DNA from: an uncultured Eubacteriales bacterium
Lineage (GTDB): Bacteria; Bacillota; Clostridia; Christensenellales; Aristaeellaceae
Reading direction: 5' to 3'
NCBI GenBank assembly: GCA_900548125.1
Contig: URJN01000070.1
Coordinates: 1-9,244 of the forward strand
DNA length: 9,244 nucleotides
Shown here in pieces: positions 1 to 6,386 of the stretch. Numbering within the stretch: the first letter of the stretch is position 1; every line of letters begins with the position of its first letter. Under the pieces are notes generated by a model. It made no database searches, had not been told where the DNA came from, and was given only the letters and a program-made list of their open reading frames with translations. A program made the translations under genes and the position numbers.

Positions 1-10
1 GTAAGTGAGT

Positions 11-25
11 GCGGGCACGGCCCGC
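11..25. other. Short GC-rich hairpin at the window edge
   Basis: GCGGGC-ACG-GCCCGC is a perfect 6-bp stem with a 3-nt loop, lying beyond the terminator. No T-run follows it on either strand, so I do not call it a terminator. It may belong to the leader of whatever follows on the minus strand. Confidence 0.35.
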
Positions 26-34
26 CTTAATGAG

Positions 35-66
35 AAAAAGGGGAGGGCGAATTGCCCGCCCCTTTT
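35..66 (-). terminator. Rho-independent terminator of the sugar-binding protein gene
   Basis: Read on the minus strand, GGGG-C-GGGC and GCCC-T-CCCC form a stem with one mismatch around a short AATTC loop, followed by TTTTT. It begins about 11 bp after the stop codon of the sugar-binding protein gene. The A-run on the other side would let it work in both directions. It suggests the gene is transcribed alone or that most transcripts end here, with permease genes further on (outside the window) receiving only readthrough. Confidence 0.8.
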
Positions 67-77
67 GGCGTGAGAGA

Positions 78-1343
78 TTAGTGGCTCAGCTTATACTCAG
101 TTGCCCAGCCGTCTACGAACGCGGTCTTCACAGCGTCCCAGTCGCCGGTGCCGGCAGCATAAGCGGTCAGCGCGGAGCCGACGCCGTTCTTCCACTCTTC
201 GGACGGGATGGTCGCGAAGTTCCAGCTCACAGGCGTCTTGCCCTCGGCGGTGTACTGCGCGTCAATCTGCACGAACGGGTTCGTGGACTGATATTCGCCG
301 GTGAAGGTGTCAAACGGAGCAACGAAGCCCATGTCCTGAGACATGCTCTTGCGGCCTTCGTCGGAGGTGATGACCCAGTTCATGAACGCGAGGGTCGCGT
401 CGATGTCTTCCTGCTTCGCGGTGTTGTTGACGCACCAGTAGTTCTCAGTGCCGGTGCACAGCCCCTGGTTCTCTTCGCCTTCAGCACCGATGTAGATCGG
501 CAGCATGGTCAGGTTCTCAGCGCCGAGAGAAGAAACGTCGTTCCAAGCCCAGGTGCCATTCTGATAGAACACAGCCTTTTCGCCGACGAACTCAGCGACA
601 GCGTCGTTGCCGGTCTTGCTCGCCAGCAGCTTCGGGTCGCAGGTGGAATCGGTGGTGTACAGATCCCAAATCTTCTTGTAGTTGTCCAGATACAGACCTT
701 CGATCGCGTCGGTGGAGCCGATGTCGCGAGCCTTGTACTCGTAGTAGATCGGCATGTTGGCGAGGTGGGTCTTGAAGCGCCAGTCGGAAGAACCGTCCAT
801 GCCGGCGGAGGTGAAGGCACCGTCAACGCCCAGCTCGTCCTTGCGAGCCTGAATGTCGTCCGCAACCTTCTTCAGGGTTTCGAAGTTGGTGATGTCGGAA
901 GCCTTGTAACCAGCCTTTTCGAGCAGCTTGGTGTTGGCAATCAGACCGTAGGTCTCGATGACGTACGCCACGCCGTAGACCGTGTCGCCTTCCTTCAGCG
1001 CGAAGGAATCGGAGGTCAGATGCTTGGTGATGTCCGCATCCTTGAGGTCATAGCAGTAGTCTTTCCAGTTCGCCAGACCGACCGGACCGTTGACCTGGAA
1101 CAGCGTCGGCGGGTCGCTCTTTTCGATTTCGCTCATCAGCGTCGTTTCGTAGTTGCCGGAAGCAGCGGTCACGACCGTTACCGGTACGCCGGTCTGCTCG
1201 GTATAGATCTTGGCAAGCTCCTGCCACTGGGCATCCTGCTCGGGCTTGAAGTTCAGGTAGTAGACCGAACCTTCAGCGGAAGCAACCATAGCCAGAGCAA
1301 GGCACAGGCACGCAACCAGAACCAGAGCGACGATTTTCTTCAT
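78..1343 (-). CDS. Carbohydrate ABC transporter substrate-binding protein (solute-binding family 1)
   Basis: This 421-residue extracytoplasmic protein would capture a sugar and deliver it to an ABC permease. It opens with Lys-Lys and a hydrophobic stretch ending in A21-S22-A23, a signal peptidase I site before Glu24. The mature part has family 1 binding-protein features: the N-terminal strand and helix (YYLNFKPEQDAQWQELAKIY), a PTLFQVNGP segment near residue 80, and the GVAYVIETYGLIANTKLLEK hinge-region block at about 124-143, resembling multiple-sugar or oligosaccharide binders such as MsmE/RafE. The ATG at 1341-1343 follows an AAAGGGG ribosome binding site (1353-1359) by about 9 nt. A promoter lies at 1485-1513 and a terminator at 35-66. 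It is divergent from a MalR-like regulator, so a malto- or other oligosaccharide is a reasonable guess, but the substrate cannot be read from the sequence. No convincing lipobox is present; C12 after L9-V10-A11 sits too early in the hydrophobic region. Confidence 0.9.
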   Translation of the reverse strand: MKKIVALVLVACLCLALAMVASAEGSVYYLNFKPEQDAQWQELAKIYTEQTGVPVTVVTAASGNYETTLMSEIEKSDPPTLFQVNGPVGLANWKDYCYDLKDADITKHLTSDSFALKEGDTVYGVAYVIETYGLIANTKLLEKAGYKASDITNFETLKKVADDIQARKDELGVDGAFTSAGMDGSSDWRFKTHLANMPIYYEYKARDIGSTDAIEGLYLDNYKKIWDLYTTDSTCDPKLLASKTGNDAVAEFVGEKAVFYQNGTWAWNDVSSLGAENLTMLPIYIGAEGEENQGLCTGTENYWCVNNTAKQEDIDATLAFMNWVITSDEGRKSMSQDMGFVAPFDTFTGEYQSTNPFVQIDAQYTAEGKTPVSWNFATIPSEEWKNGVGSALTAYAAGTGDWDAVKTAFVDGWATEYKLSH

Positions 1344-1352
1344 AATAAGTAT

Positions 1353-1359
1353 CCCCTTT
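1353..1359 (-). promoter_or_regulatory. Ribosome binding site of the sugar-binding protein gene
   Basis: On the minus strand AAAGGGG lies about 9 nt before the ATG at 1343. It supports this start over the out-of-frame ATG a little upstream. Confidence 0.6.
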
Positions 1360-1383
1360 CATGAAGTAGAAAAATTTATGGTC

Positions 1384-1401
1384 GAAGCGTCCTCCCGCTT
1401 C
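1384..1401 (-). other. Leader hairpin with an SD-like loop
   Basis: In the roughly 135-nt untranslated leader of the sugar-binding protein gene, GAAGCG-GGAGGA-CGCTTC (minus strand) forms a perfect 6-bp stem whose 6-nt loop is a Shine-Dalgarno-like GGAGGA. No in-frame small ORF with a plausible start follows the loop, so its role is unclear. It may stabilise the message or be chance. Confidence 0.35.
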
Positions 1402-1456
1402 AAACATACAGGGTCACTGCAAGCGCACGGCTTCATGCATGGCAACCATGTGAATG

Positions 1457-1521
1457 AAAACCTCTGTGCAACTCGCTTGCGCTCATTATAGACCAAATAT
1501 CCGATGAATGCAAGAGGTTTT
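1457..1521. repeat. Interrupted inverted repeat enclosing the sugar-binding protein promoter
   Basis: AAAACCTCT-G-TGCA at 1457-1470 is matched in reverse complement by TGCAAGAGGTTTT at 1509-1521: 13 pairs with one extra base. The arm centres are about 51 bp apart, near five helical turns. One arm overlaps the -35 element and the other covers the start of the transcript, as expected for a pair of operator half-sites or a DNA loop. Nested within it, GTGCAA (1466-1471) and TTGCGC (1477-1482) form a smaller imperfect inverted repeat over the start site. Confidence 0.5.
1485..1513 (-). promoter_or_regulatory. Sigma-A-type promoter of the sugar-binding protein gene
   Basis: On the minus strand, TTGCAT (1508-1513) and a perfect TATAAT (1485-1490) are separated by exactly 17 bp. 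Transcription should start near 1478, giving a leader of about 135 nt. The promoter lies between the arms of an inverted repeat (1457-1470 and 1509-1521), which suggests control by a dimeric or looping regulator. Confidence 0.75.
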
Positions 1522-1524
1522 TTG

Positions 1525-1553
1525 TTAAATTTGCAACCGAAAACTAAATTTAA
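1525..1553. repeat. AT-rich inverted repeat upstream of the sugar-binding protein promoter
   Basis: TTAAATTT (1525-1532) and AAATTTAA (1546-1553) are exact reverse complements separated by 13 bp. They lie just upstream of the -35 element on the minus strand, where an activator site or an AT-rich UP element would sit. Each arm is also nearly self-palindromic, so an AT-rich chance match is possible. Confidence 0.35.
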
Positions 1554-1628
1554 TCCGATGTATCATGCGGTTATGACACCGAAAGAGGGGGAGACGAGGA
1601 AGAAAAACGCGAAATCGTGCAAAACAAT

Positions 1629-1655
1629 GCGAAAAATTTGCGCAAATTGTTTCGC
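1629..1655. promoter_or_regulatory. Candidate LacI-family operator (large palindrome)
   Basis: AATTTGCGCAAATT (1635-1648) is a perfect 14-bp palindrome centred on CG, as is usual for LacI-family operators. It is flanked by GCGAAA (1629-1634) and TTTCGC (1650-1655), so the symmetry extends to 27 bp with one unpaired base. It ends 5 bp before the -35 element of the regulator gene. This position suits autoregulation, or shared control of both divergent genes. The binding protein is inferred from position and symmetry, not shown. Confidence 0.6.
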
Positions 1656-1660
1656 GGGCG

Positions 1661-1689
1661 TTGACTTTACGGCTTAATGATTATACAAT
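1661..1689 (+). promoter_or_regulatory. Promoter of the LacI/MalR-type regulator gene
   Basis: TTGACT (1661-1666) and TACAAT (1684-1689) have a 17-bp spacer. Transcription would start near 1696, leaving a leader of about 58 nt before the GTG start. The candidate operator at 1629-1655 abuts it upstream. Confidence 0.7.
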
Positions 1690-1754
1690 AATCAAAAGCC
1701 GCAAAGGAGGGGCTTCCTGCGCGGACGCATCAAGAATACAAAGGAGCGGTTTCC

Positions 1755-2771
1755 GTGGCTGTAACCATCAAGGACGTGGCGGCGCTGGCAGGCGTTTCGC
1801 CATCTACCGTGTCCAGAACATATCGAAATAATCCGTCGATCAGCGAAGAAACCAAGGAGCGCGTGCGCCGTGCCGCCCAGCAGCTGGGCTATCAGACGGG
1901 CGCGGCGCAGGGGGAGTGCATCGGTTTGCGCACCATCGGCGTCATTCTGCCGCCGTCCGCGCGCGAGGTTTACGAAAATCCCTTTTATTTGGAAATGATT
2001 CGCGGAATCAACCAATTCTGCAACGCGCATCAGTACGTCAGCACCATTATCACCGGTCGGGATAACGACGAGATTCTTTCCGCGGTGAAGATGCTCATCA
2101 GCACGCGACGGGCGGATTCCTTTATTCTGCTCTACTCCCGCCTCGGTGATACGGTTATTGATTATTTATACAACGCAAAGCAGATTTATGTGCTGATCGG
2201 CAAAGCCAATGCGTATGCCAATCAGACGGTCTATATCGACAACGACAATTTTCTCGCCGGACAGGAAGCGACGGAGCATCTGATTCAGCTGGGACATCGC
2301 CGCATCGCCTATCTGGGCAGCGACAACGCCTATATGTTTACGGCAGACCGCAAGCGCGGCTATCAGGCTGCTATGGCGGCGGCGGGGCTTCCGTTTCACG
2401 CGGAGGACTGCATCGAGATGCATGCGCTGGATATACAGGACGCCGCGCTGCACGCGCTCATCGAGCGGGAGGATCGCCCGACCGCTATCGTCGTCAGCGA
2501 CGACATCCTCGCGGTGACGCTGGAGCGGCTCTGCACACTCAGGGGCATCTCCATTCCGCGCGATTTGTCTATCGTTTCCTTTAATAATTCGCTGTTTGCG
2601 CGTCTGACCTCGCCGCGCCTGACCTCGATAGATCTCAATTCCTTCCAGCTGGGCTTTGAAGCCGCCAGCCAATTGGTCAGCCATATCGAACATCCGACCC
2701 TGATGGCGACCAAGAGCATCATCCCGCACAGAATCATTGAGCGGGAGAGCTGCGCGCGGCTCGGCGGCTGA
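1755..2771 (+). CDS. LacI-family transcriptional regulator, MalR-like
   Basis: This 338-residue DNA-binding regulator probably controls the divergent sugar-binding protein gene and itself. The helix-turn-helix is at residues 4-25 (TIKDVAALAGVSPSTVSR is diagnostic of the family). It is followed by a periplasmic-binding-protein-like sensor domain from about residue 60. The sensor has MalR-like blocks: NPFYLEMIRGI, the DSFILLYSR segment, VYIDNDN, the EATEHLIQLGHRRIAYLG segment, and a late region ending in RIIERES. The start is GTG at 1755, chosen because AAGGAG (1741-1746) lies 8 nt upstream and the HTH begins right after it. The linker between HTH and sensor (residues 46-62) is about three residues shorter than usual and lacks the N-x-x-A-R-x-L pattern that forms the hinge helix in LacI and PurR. 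The effector is unknown; maltose or a related sugar is suggested by the MalR resemblance and the neighbour. Confidence 0.9.
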   Translation: MAVTIKDVAALAGVSPSTVSRTYRNNPSISEETKERVRRAAQQLGYQTGAAQGECIGLRTIGVILPPSAREVYENPFYLEMIRGINQFCNAHQYVSTIITGRDNDEILSAVKMLISTRRADSFILLYSRLGDTVIDYLYNAKQIYVLIGKANAYANQTVYIDNDNFLAGQEATEHLIQLGHRRIAYLGSDNAYMFTADRKRGYQAAMAAAGLPFHAEDCIEMHALDIQDAALHALIEREDRPTAIVVSDDILAVTLERLCTLRGISIPRDLSIVSFNNSLFARLTSPRLTSIDLNSFQLGFEAASQLVSHIEHPTLMATKSIIPHRIIERESCARLGG

Positions 2772-2788
2772 CTGCGCGGAGGATACAC

Positions 2789-2817
2789 TTGTCAATTCGG
2801 CGCGGCGGGTGTATGAT
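2789..2817 (+). promoter_or_regulatory. Promoter of the unknown membrane protein gene
   Basis: TTGTCA (2789-2794) and TATGAT (2812-2817) are spaced by 17 bp, directly after the regulator gene's stop codon. Transcription would start about 25 nt before the ATG at 2850. I see no terminator between the regulator gene and this promoter, so readthrough from upstream is also possible. Confidence 0.65.
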
Positions 2818-2849
2818 GAAGGGCAAATAAGAACGAGAAGAGTGAAGCT

Positions 2850-3557
2850 ATGGCGGATAACCGAATCACGAAAAAAAGACTCAAAAATCATTTTGCTTAC
2901 AGCTGGTGGAAGTATGCGCTGGCGGCGGTGTTGAGCGCGATGGGCGTGAGCCTGATTTTTGCGTCAACGGCGTATAGACCGCCCGCGGATAAACAGCTGA
3001 CAGTCTATGTGCTGAATGATTATGTCAATACGGATGCGCTGCAGGCGGATCTCTGGGCAAGAATCAAGGAGAACTGTCCTGAGCAGGAAGAATTGACCGT
3101 ACTGAATATCGACCTGACGGATGACACCAATATCTATGCGCCGATGCAGTTTTCGACCTACGTTGCCGCGCAGCAGGGCGACCTGTTCCTGATGACGCGC
3201 AGTGAAATGCTCAAGATTGCGTCGGACGGCGCGGAGGAAGCGTTTGTCGATTTGACCGAGTACATTGAAGGCGGCGTTATCGACGTCAGCGGGCTTGACC
3301 TGAGCGCAGGCGAAATGGACAGGGCGGACGGCACGACAGGCGTGTTTGCGATACCCGCGGGGCAGCTGTACGGCTTGCAGACGGCATACTACAATAACCC
3401 GAAGGACAGCGTGCTGTGTATTCCGCTTTATTCGCAGAATCAGGATACCGCCGCGAAGGGGATTCAGATTCTGATGGAGCTGGGCGCGGGCGAAAGGCCT
3501 GCCGAGGAGCCGGAAGCGACGGCAGAGCCGGCGGCACAGCCGCAGGTATTCAGATAA
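2850..3557 (+). CDS. Membrane-anchored extracytoplasmic protein of unknown function
   Basis: This 235-residue protein has a basic N-terminus (KKRLKNHFAYSWWKY) and one membrane helix at about residues 22-40. The remainder should lie outside the membrane and ends in a Pro/Glu/Ala-rich tail (from about 215). I cannot assign a function. The middle part (a TVYVLNDYVN strand, MQFSTYVAAQQGDLFLM, a VDLTEYIEGG segment, then VFAIPAGQLYGL) has the rhythm of one lobe of a solute-binding protein, but is too short for two lobes. From memory, proteins starting with a similar H-x-x-Y-S-W-W-K-Y membrane segment followed by T-A-Y-R-P-P are frequent uncharacterised proteins of Clostridia. The start at 2850 has only a weak GAGAAG ribosome site (2835-2840). 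It has its own promoter (2789-2817) and terminator (3577-3613), so it looks like a single-gene unit. Confidence 0.75.
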   Translation: MADNRITKKRLKNHFAYSWWKYALAAVLSAMGVSLIFASTAYRPPADKQLTVYVLNDYVNTDALQADLWARIKENCPEQEELTVLNIDLTDDTNIYAPMQFSTYVAAQQGDLFLMTRSEMLKIASDGAEEAFVDLTEYIEGGVIDVSGLDLSAGEMDRADGTTGVFAIPAGQLYGLQTAYYNNPKDSVLCIPLYSQNQDTAAKGIQILMELGAGERPAEEPEATAEPAAQPQVFR

Positions 3558-3576
3558 AGCACAAATTTTTTAAGCG

Positions 3577-3613
3577 GCAGGGCGGCATGAATGATGATGC
3601 CGCCTTGCTTTTT
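3577..3613 (+). terminator. Rho-independent terminator after the unknown membrane protein gene
   Basis: GCAGGGCGGCAT pairs with ATGCCGCCTTGC over 12 bp (one G-T pair) around the loop GAATGATG, followed by TTTTT (3609-3613). It lies 20 bp after the stop codon and insulates the nrdD promoter from upstream transcription. Confidence 0.9.
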
Positions 3614-3639
3614 GCGTATTCGCGCTTTAATGTACGGCA

Positions 3640-3668
3640 TTGACACAAACTGCTAAATGCTGTATGCT
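3640..3668 (+). promoter_or_regulatory. Promoter of nrdD
   Basis: A perfect TTGACA (3640-3645) and TATGCT (3663-3668) are separated by 17 bp; transcription would start near 3675. TTGACACAA recurs at 3678-3686, but without a good -10 element at the proper distance. The leader to the nrdD start is about 160 nt. It contains a possible 7-bp hairpin (3729-3735 with 3747-3753) and a T-rich run at 3766-3776 that is not adjacent to a stem, so I do not call an attenuator. Confidence 0.65.
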
Positions 3669-3696
3669 ATCAAGGCTTTGACACAAGATATGGTGT
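3650..3696 (+). promoter_or_regulatory. Paired NrdR boxes over the nrdD promoter
   Basis: ACACAAGATATGGTGT (3681-3696) matches the known NrdR box pattern ACACWATATATWGTGT at 14 of 16 positions. A weaker copy, CTGCTAAATGCTGTAT (3650-3665), begins 31 bp upstream, leaving a 15-bp gap; NrdR boxes typically occur as pairs with this spacing (about three helical turns). The weak box covers the -10 element and the strong box lies just after the predicted start site, a repressor geometry. NrdR is the ATP/dATP-sensing repressor of ribonucleotide reductase genes, so this fits the downstream gene exactly. Confidence 0.75.
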
Positions 3697-3836
3697 AACC
3701 CTTTGACAAAGAAGGAAAAGGGTCTGCGGCTGACAAAACGGCACAGTGTCGGCGAACGGATAGGCTTTTTTATTTTGCGTCCGCGCGGGAGCGGTACGGA
3801 AAAATCGTATAACCGAAAACAGGGGAGAGAATGACA

Positions 3837-6152
3837 ATGCCGGAGTATATTACAAAACGTGACGGACGCAGGGTCGTCTACGATGAGGGGAAGATTGCAG
3901 CGGCGATTGAGCGCGCGTTTGACGCCGTGGAGAGCGGCAAGGGAAATGAGGAAGCCAAACGTCTGGCGGGAATCGTGACTCGTGAAATCAACGCCAGAGA
4001 GAGTGCGGAGATTCCCTCTGTTGAGGATATACAGGATCAGGTCGAGCAGACGCTCATCACCGAAGGGTATGCCAAAACCGCGAAGGCGTATATTCTCTAT
4101 CGCGCGGAGCGCAGCCGCACCCGCGAGGCCAAGACCCGCCTGATGCACATTCTGGAGGATATCACGTTCAAGGATGCGTCCGAATCCGACGTGAAGCGCG
4201 AAAACGCGAATATCGACGGCGATACCGCGATGGGCACGATGCTCAAGTACGGCTCGGAGAGCGCGAAGCAGTTCTATGATATGTATGTTCTGAATCCGGA
4301 GCATGCGCGCGCCCATCGCGAGGGCGACATTCATATTCATGATCTCGACTTTTTGACGCTGACGACGACCTGTACGCAGATTGACCTGACCCAGCTGTTC
4401 AAGGGCGGCTTCTCCACGGGTCACGGCGTGCTGCGCGAGCCGCAGGATATCGGCAGCTATTCCGCGCTTGCCTGCATCGCGATTCAGAGCAACCAGAACG
4501 ATCAGCATGGCGGTCAGGCGATTGCCAGCTTTGACTATGACATGGCGCCCGGCGTCGCCAAGACCTATATCAAGGAATACCGCCGTGCGCTCGGCGCGGC
4601 ACTTGAGCTGCTGCTGAATCACGACGCAGCCAACGAGGAAGCCAAGAGCATCGTCCGCCAGATTGAAAACGAGATTGGCGCGAAGCCGACCCTCAAGCCG
4701 AATAAGGAATTTGATGACGCTCTGCGCGAACGCCTGACGGCGATGAGCGACGAAGCGACTGCCGAGCGTATCATCCACTACGCGACGGAGCGCGGCTACC
4801 GCGAAACCGAACGCCGCACCTATCAGGCGATGGAGGCGTTCATCCACAATCTGAACACGATGCACTCCCGCGCGGGCGCGCAGACGCCGTTCTCGTCCAT
4901 CAACTATGGCATGGACACCTCGCCGGAGGCGCGCATGGTCATGCGCAACCTGCTGCTGGCGACGGAGAGCGGACTGGGCAACGGCGAAACGCCGATTTTC
5001 CCGATTCAGATTTTCCGCGTCAAGGAAGGTGTGAGCTACAACCCCGGCGACCCGAACTACGACCTTTTCCGGCTTGCCATCCGCGTGAGCGCGAAGCGTC
5101 TGTTCCCGAATTTCTCGTTCGTGGATGCGCCGTTCAACCTCAAGTATTACAAGCCCGGTCATCATGAAACGGAAATCGCGTACATGGGCTGCCGCACCCG
5201 CGTAATCGGCAACGTATACGACCCGACACGCGAGGTCTGCAACCGCCGCGGCAACCTGTCCTTTACGTCCATCAACCTGCCGCGCATCGCCATCGAAAGC
5301 CACGGCGATATCGACAAGTTCTTCAAGATGCTGGATGAACGCATGGATTTGGTCTTTGAGCAGCTGGACGAACGCTTTGAGATTCAAGCGCGCAAAAAGG
5401 TGCGCAATTATCCGTTCCTGATGGGCGAAGGCGTCTGGCTGGACAGCGAAAAGCTCGGCTGGGACGACGAGGTGCGCGAGGTGCTCAAGCACGGGACGCT
5501 GTCCGTCGGCTTCATCGGTCTGGCGGAGACGCTGGTTGCGCTGATCGGTGAGCATCACGGTCAGAGCGAACGCGCTCAGCAGCTGGGACTGAAGATCATC
5601 GGGCATATGCGCGACCGCTGCGATACACGCAGCGAGGAAAAGAAGCTGAACTATACGCTGCTGGCGACGCCGGCGGAGGGATTGTCCGGTCGGTTCGTCA
5701 AGATTGACCAGAAGCGTTACGGCAAGCTCGATGGCATTACGGATCGCGAGTATTACACCAACAGCTTCCACATTCCGGTGTATTATCCGATCAGCGCGTT
5801 TGACAAGATTCGTCTGGAAGCACCGTATCACGCGCTGACGAACGCGGGGCACATCTCCTATATCGAGATGGATGGCGACCCGACGAAGAATCTGGATGCG
5901 TTTGAGGCGGTTGTCCGCGCGATGCACGACGCGGGCATCGGCTACGGCTCAATCAATCATCCGGTTGACCGCGACCCGATATGCGGGTATAATGGCATTA
6001 TCGGGGATGTCTGCCCGCAGTGCGGCAGGCAGGAGGAAGAAGTCCATTTTGAGCGCATCCGCCGCATTACCGGTTATCTGGTCGGCACGTTGGAGCGTTT
6101 CAACAACGGAAAGCGCGCCGAAGAACACGACCGCGTGCATCACGGCGTATAA
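3837..6152 (+). CDS. nrdD: Anaerobic (class III) ribonucleoside-triphosphate reductase
   Basis: NrdD is a cytoplasmic glycyl-radical enzyme that reduces ribonucleoside triphosphates to deoxyribonucleoside triphosphates without oxygen. I place the start at the ATG at 3837 (771 residues): AGGGGAG (3821-3827) lies 9 nt before it but only 3 nt before the in-frame ATG at 3831. Residues 1 to about 93 form an ATP-cone allosteric domain (MPEYITKRDGRRVVYDEGK, then SVEDIQDQVEQTL and AYILYR). The catalytic part includes C179 in TTTCTQ and C452 in YMGCRTRV, the likely thiyl-radical cysteine. The C-terminus holds a metal site with three cysteines, C716, C726 and C729 (ICGYNGIIGDVCPQC), and the glycyl-radical loop RRITGYL with G746. 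The usual site has four cysteines in two C-x-x-C pairs; the three-cysteine form here seems to be a subgroup trait. The activase gene nrdG follows 257 bp downstream. NrdR probably represses transcription. Confidence 0.97.
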   Translation: MPEYITKRDGRRVVYDEGKIAAAIERAFDAVESGKGNEEAKRLAGIVTREINARESAEIPSVEDIQDQVEQTLITEGYAKTAKAYILYRAERSRTREAKTRLMHILEDITFKDASESDVKRENANIDGDTAMGTMLKYGSESAKQFYDMYVLNPEHARAHREGDIHIHDLDFLTLTTTCTQIDLTQLFKGGFSTGHGVLREPQDIGSYSALACIAIQSNQNDQHGGQAIASFDYDMAPGVAKTYIKEYRRALGAALELLLNHDAANEEAKSIVRQIENEIGAKPTLKPNKEFDDALRERLTAMSDEATAERIIHYATERGYRETERRTYQAMEAFIHNLNTMHSRAGAQTPFSSINYGMDTSPEARMVMRNLLLATESGLGNGETPIFPIQIFRVKEGVSYNPGDPNYDLFRLAIRVSAKRLFPNFSFVDAPFNLKYYKPGHHETEIAYMGCRTRVIGNVYDPTREVCNRRGNLSFTSINLPRIAIESHGDIDKFFKMLDERMDLVFEQLDERFEIQARKKVRNYPFLMGEGVWLDSEKLGWDDEVREVLKHGTLSVGFIGLAETLVALIGEHHGQSERAQQLGLKIIGHMRDRCDTRSEEKKLNYTLLATPAEGLSGRFVKIDQKRYGKLDGITDREYYTNSFHIPVYYPISAFDKIRLEAPYHALTNAGHISYIEMDGDPTKNLDAFEAVVRAMHDAGIGYGSINHPVDRDPICGYNGIIGDVCPQCGRQEEEVHFERIRRITGYLVGTLERFNNGKRAEEHDRVHHGV

Positions 6153-6160
6153 GCCATCCG

Positions 6161-6188
6161 CCCGTTCCCCACGAGGGAGCGGGTTTTT
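6161..6188 (+). terminator. Rho-independent terminator directly after nrdD
   Basis: CCCGTTCCC and GGGAGCGGG form a 9-bp stem (one G-T pair) with the loop CACGA, followed by TTTTT (6184-6188). It starts 9 bp after the nrdD stop codon. It should reduce transcription into nrdG, for which I see no clear separate promoter. Confidence 0.8.
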
Positions 6189-6194
6189 GAGTAA

Positions 6195-6380
6195 TGGGGG
6201 GACGATTGGGGCTTTGCCCCAAACCCCACCAAGAACCTGAGGTTCTTGGATTTCCCACATGTGCCTGACTGCATACAGTCAGGCGTGTAGAAGATTGAAA
6301 GAATGCGCGAAGCGGAGAGGGGAATCTGAGGGATGAAGTCCCTCAGCGGGGTTTGGGGCAGAGCCCCAAACGGTTCCCCA
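6195..6380. repeat. Nested palindromic intergenic element between nrdD and nrdG
   Basis: Two 33-bp arms (6195-6227 and 6348-6380) are reverse complements at 28 of 33 positions. Each arm is itself a hairpin: TTGGGGC-TTT-GCCCCAA (6206-6222) and TTTGGGGC-AGA-GCCCCAAA (6352-6370). Inside lie three more hairpins: CCAAGAACC-TGA-GGTTCTTGG (6229-6249), CCTGACTG-CATA-CAGTCAGG (6263-6282) and CTGAGGGA-TGAAG-TCCCTCAG (6326-6346). It encodes no protein I can support. The form suggests a mobile or dispersed palindromic repeat (MITE- or REP-like). I see no target-site duplication at its edges and no second copy in this window. Confidence 0.7.
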
Positions 6381-6386
6381 CTCCCT

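Noticed and set aside
9..1364. 451-codon open frame on the plus strand opposite the sugar-binding protein gene
   Set aside because: It is antisense to a clear family member with signal peptide, ribosome site, promoter and terminator. Its translation has no recognisable domain. High G+C codon bias keeps the opposite frame open.
3678..3708. Second and third TTGACA motifs (3678-3683 and 3703-3708) as extra nrdD promoters
   Set aside because: Neither has a reasonable -10 element 16-18 bp downstream. The first overlaps the strong NrdR box, which explains its sequence.
3729..3776. Possible transcription attenuator in the nrdD leader
   Set aside because: The 7-bp hairpin (3729-3753) is separated from the T-rich run by 12 nt and has an 11-nt loop, so it is not a convincing terminator.
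3627..5927. 766-codon open frame on the minus strand opposite nrdD
   Set aside because: Very long, but Arg/Leu/Val/Ala-rich and without domains, as expected for the mirror of a G+C-biased gene. nrdD has all its active-site motifs on the other strand.
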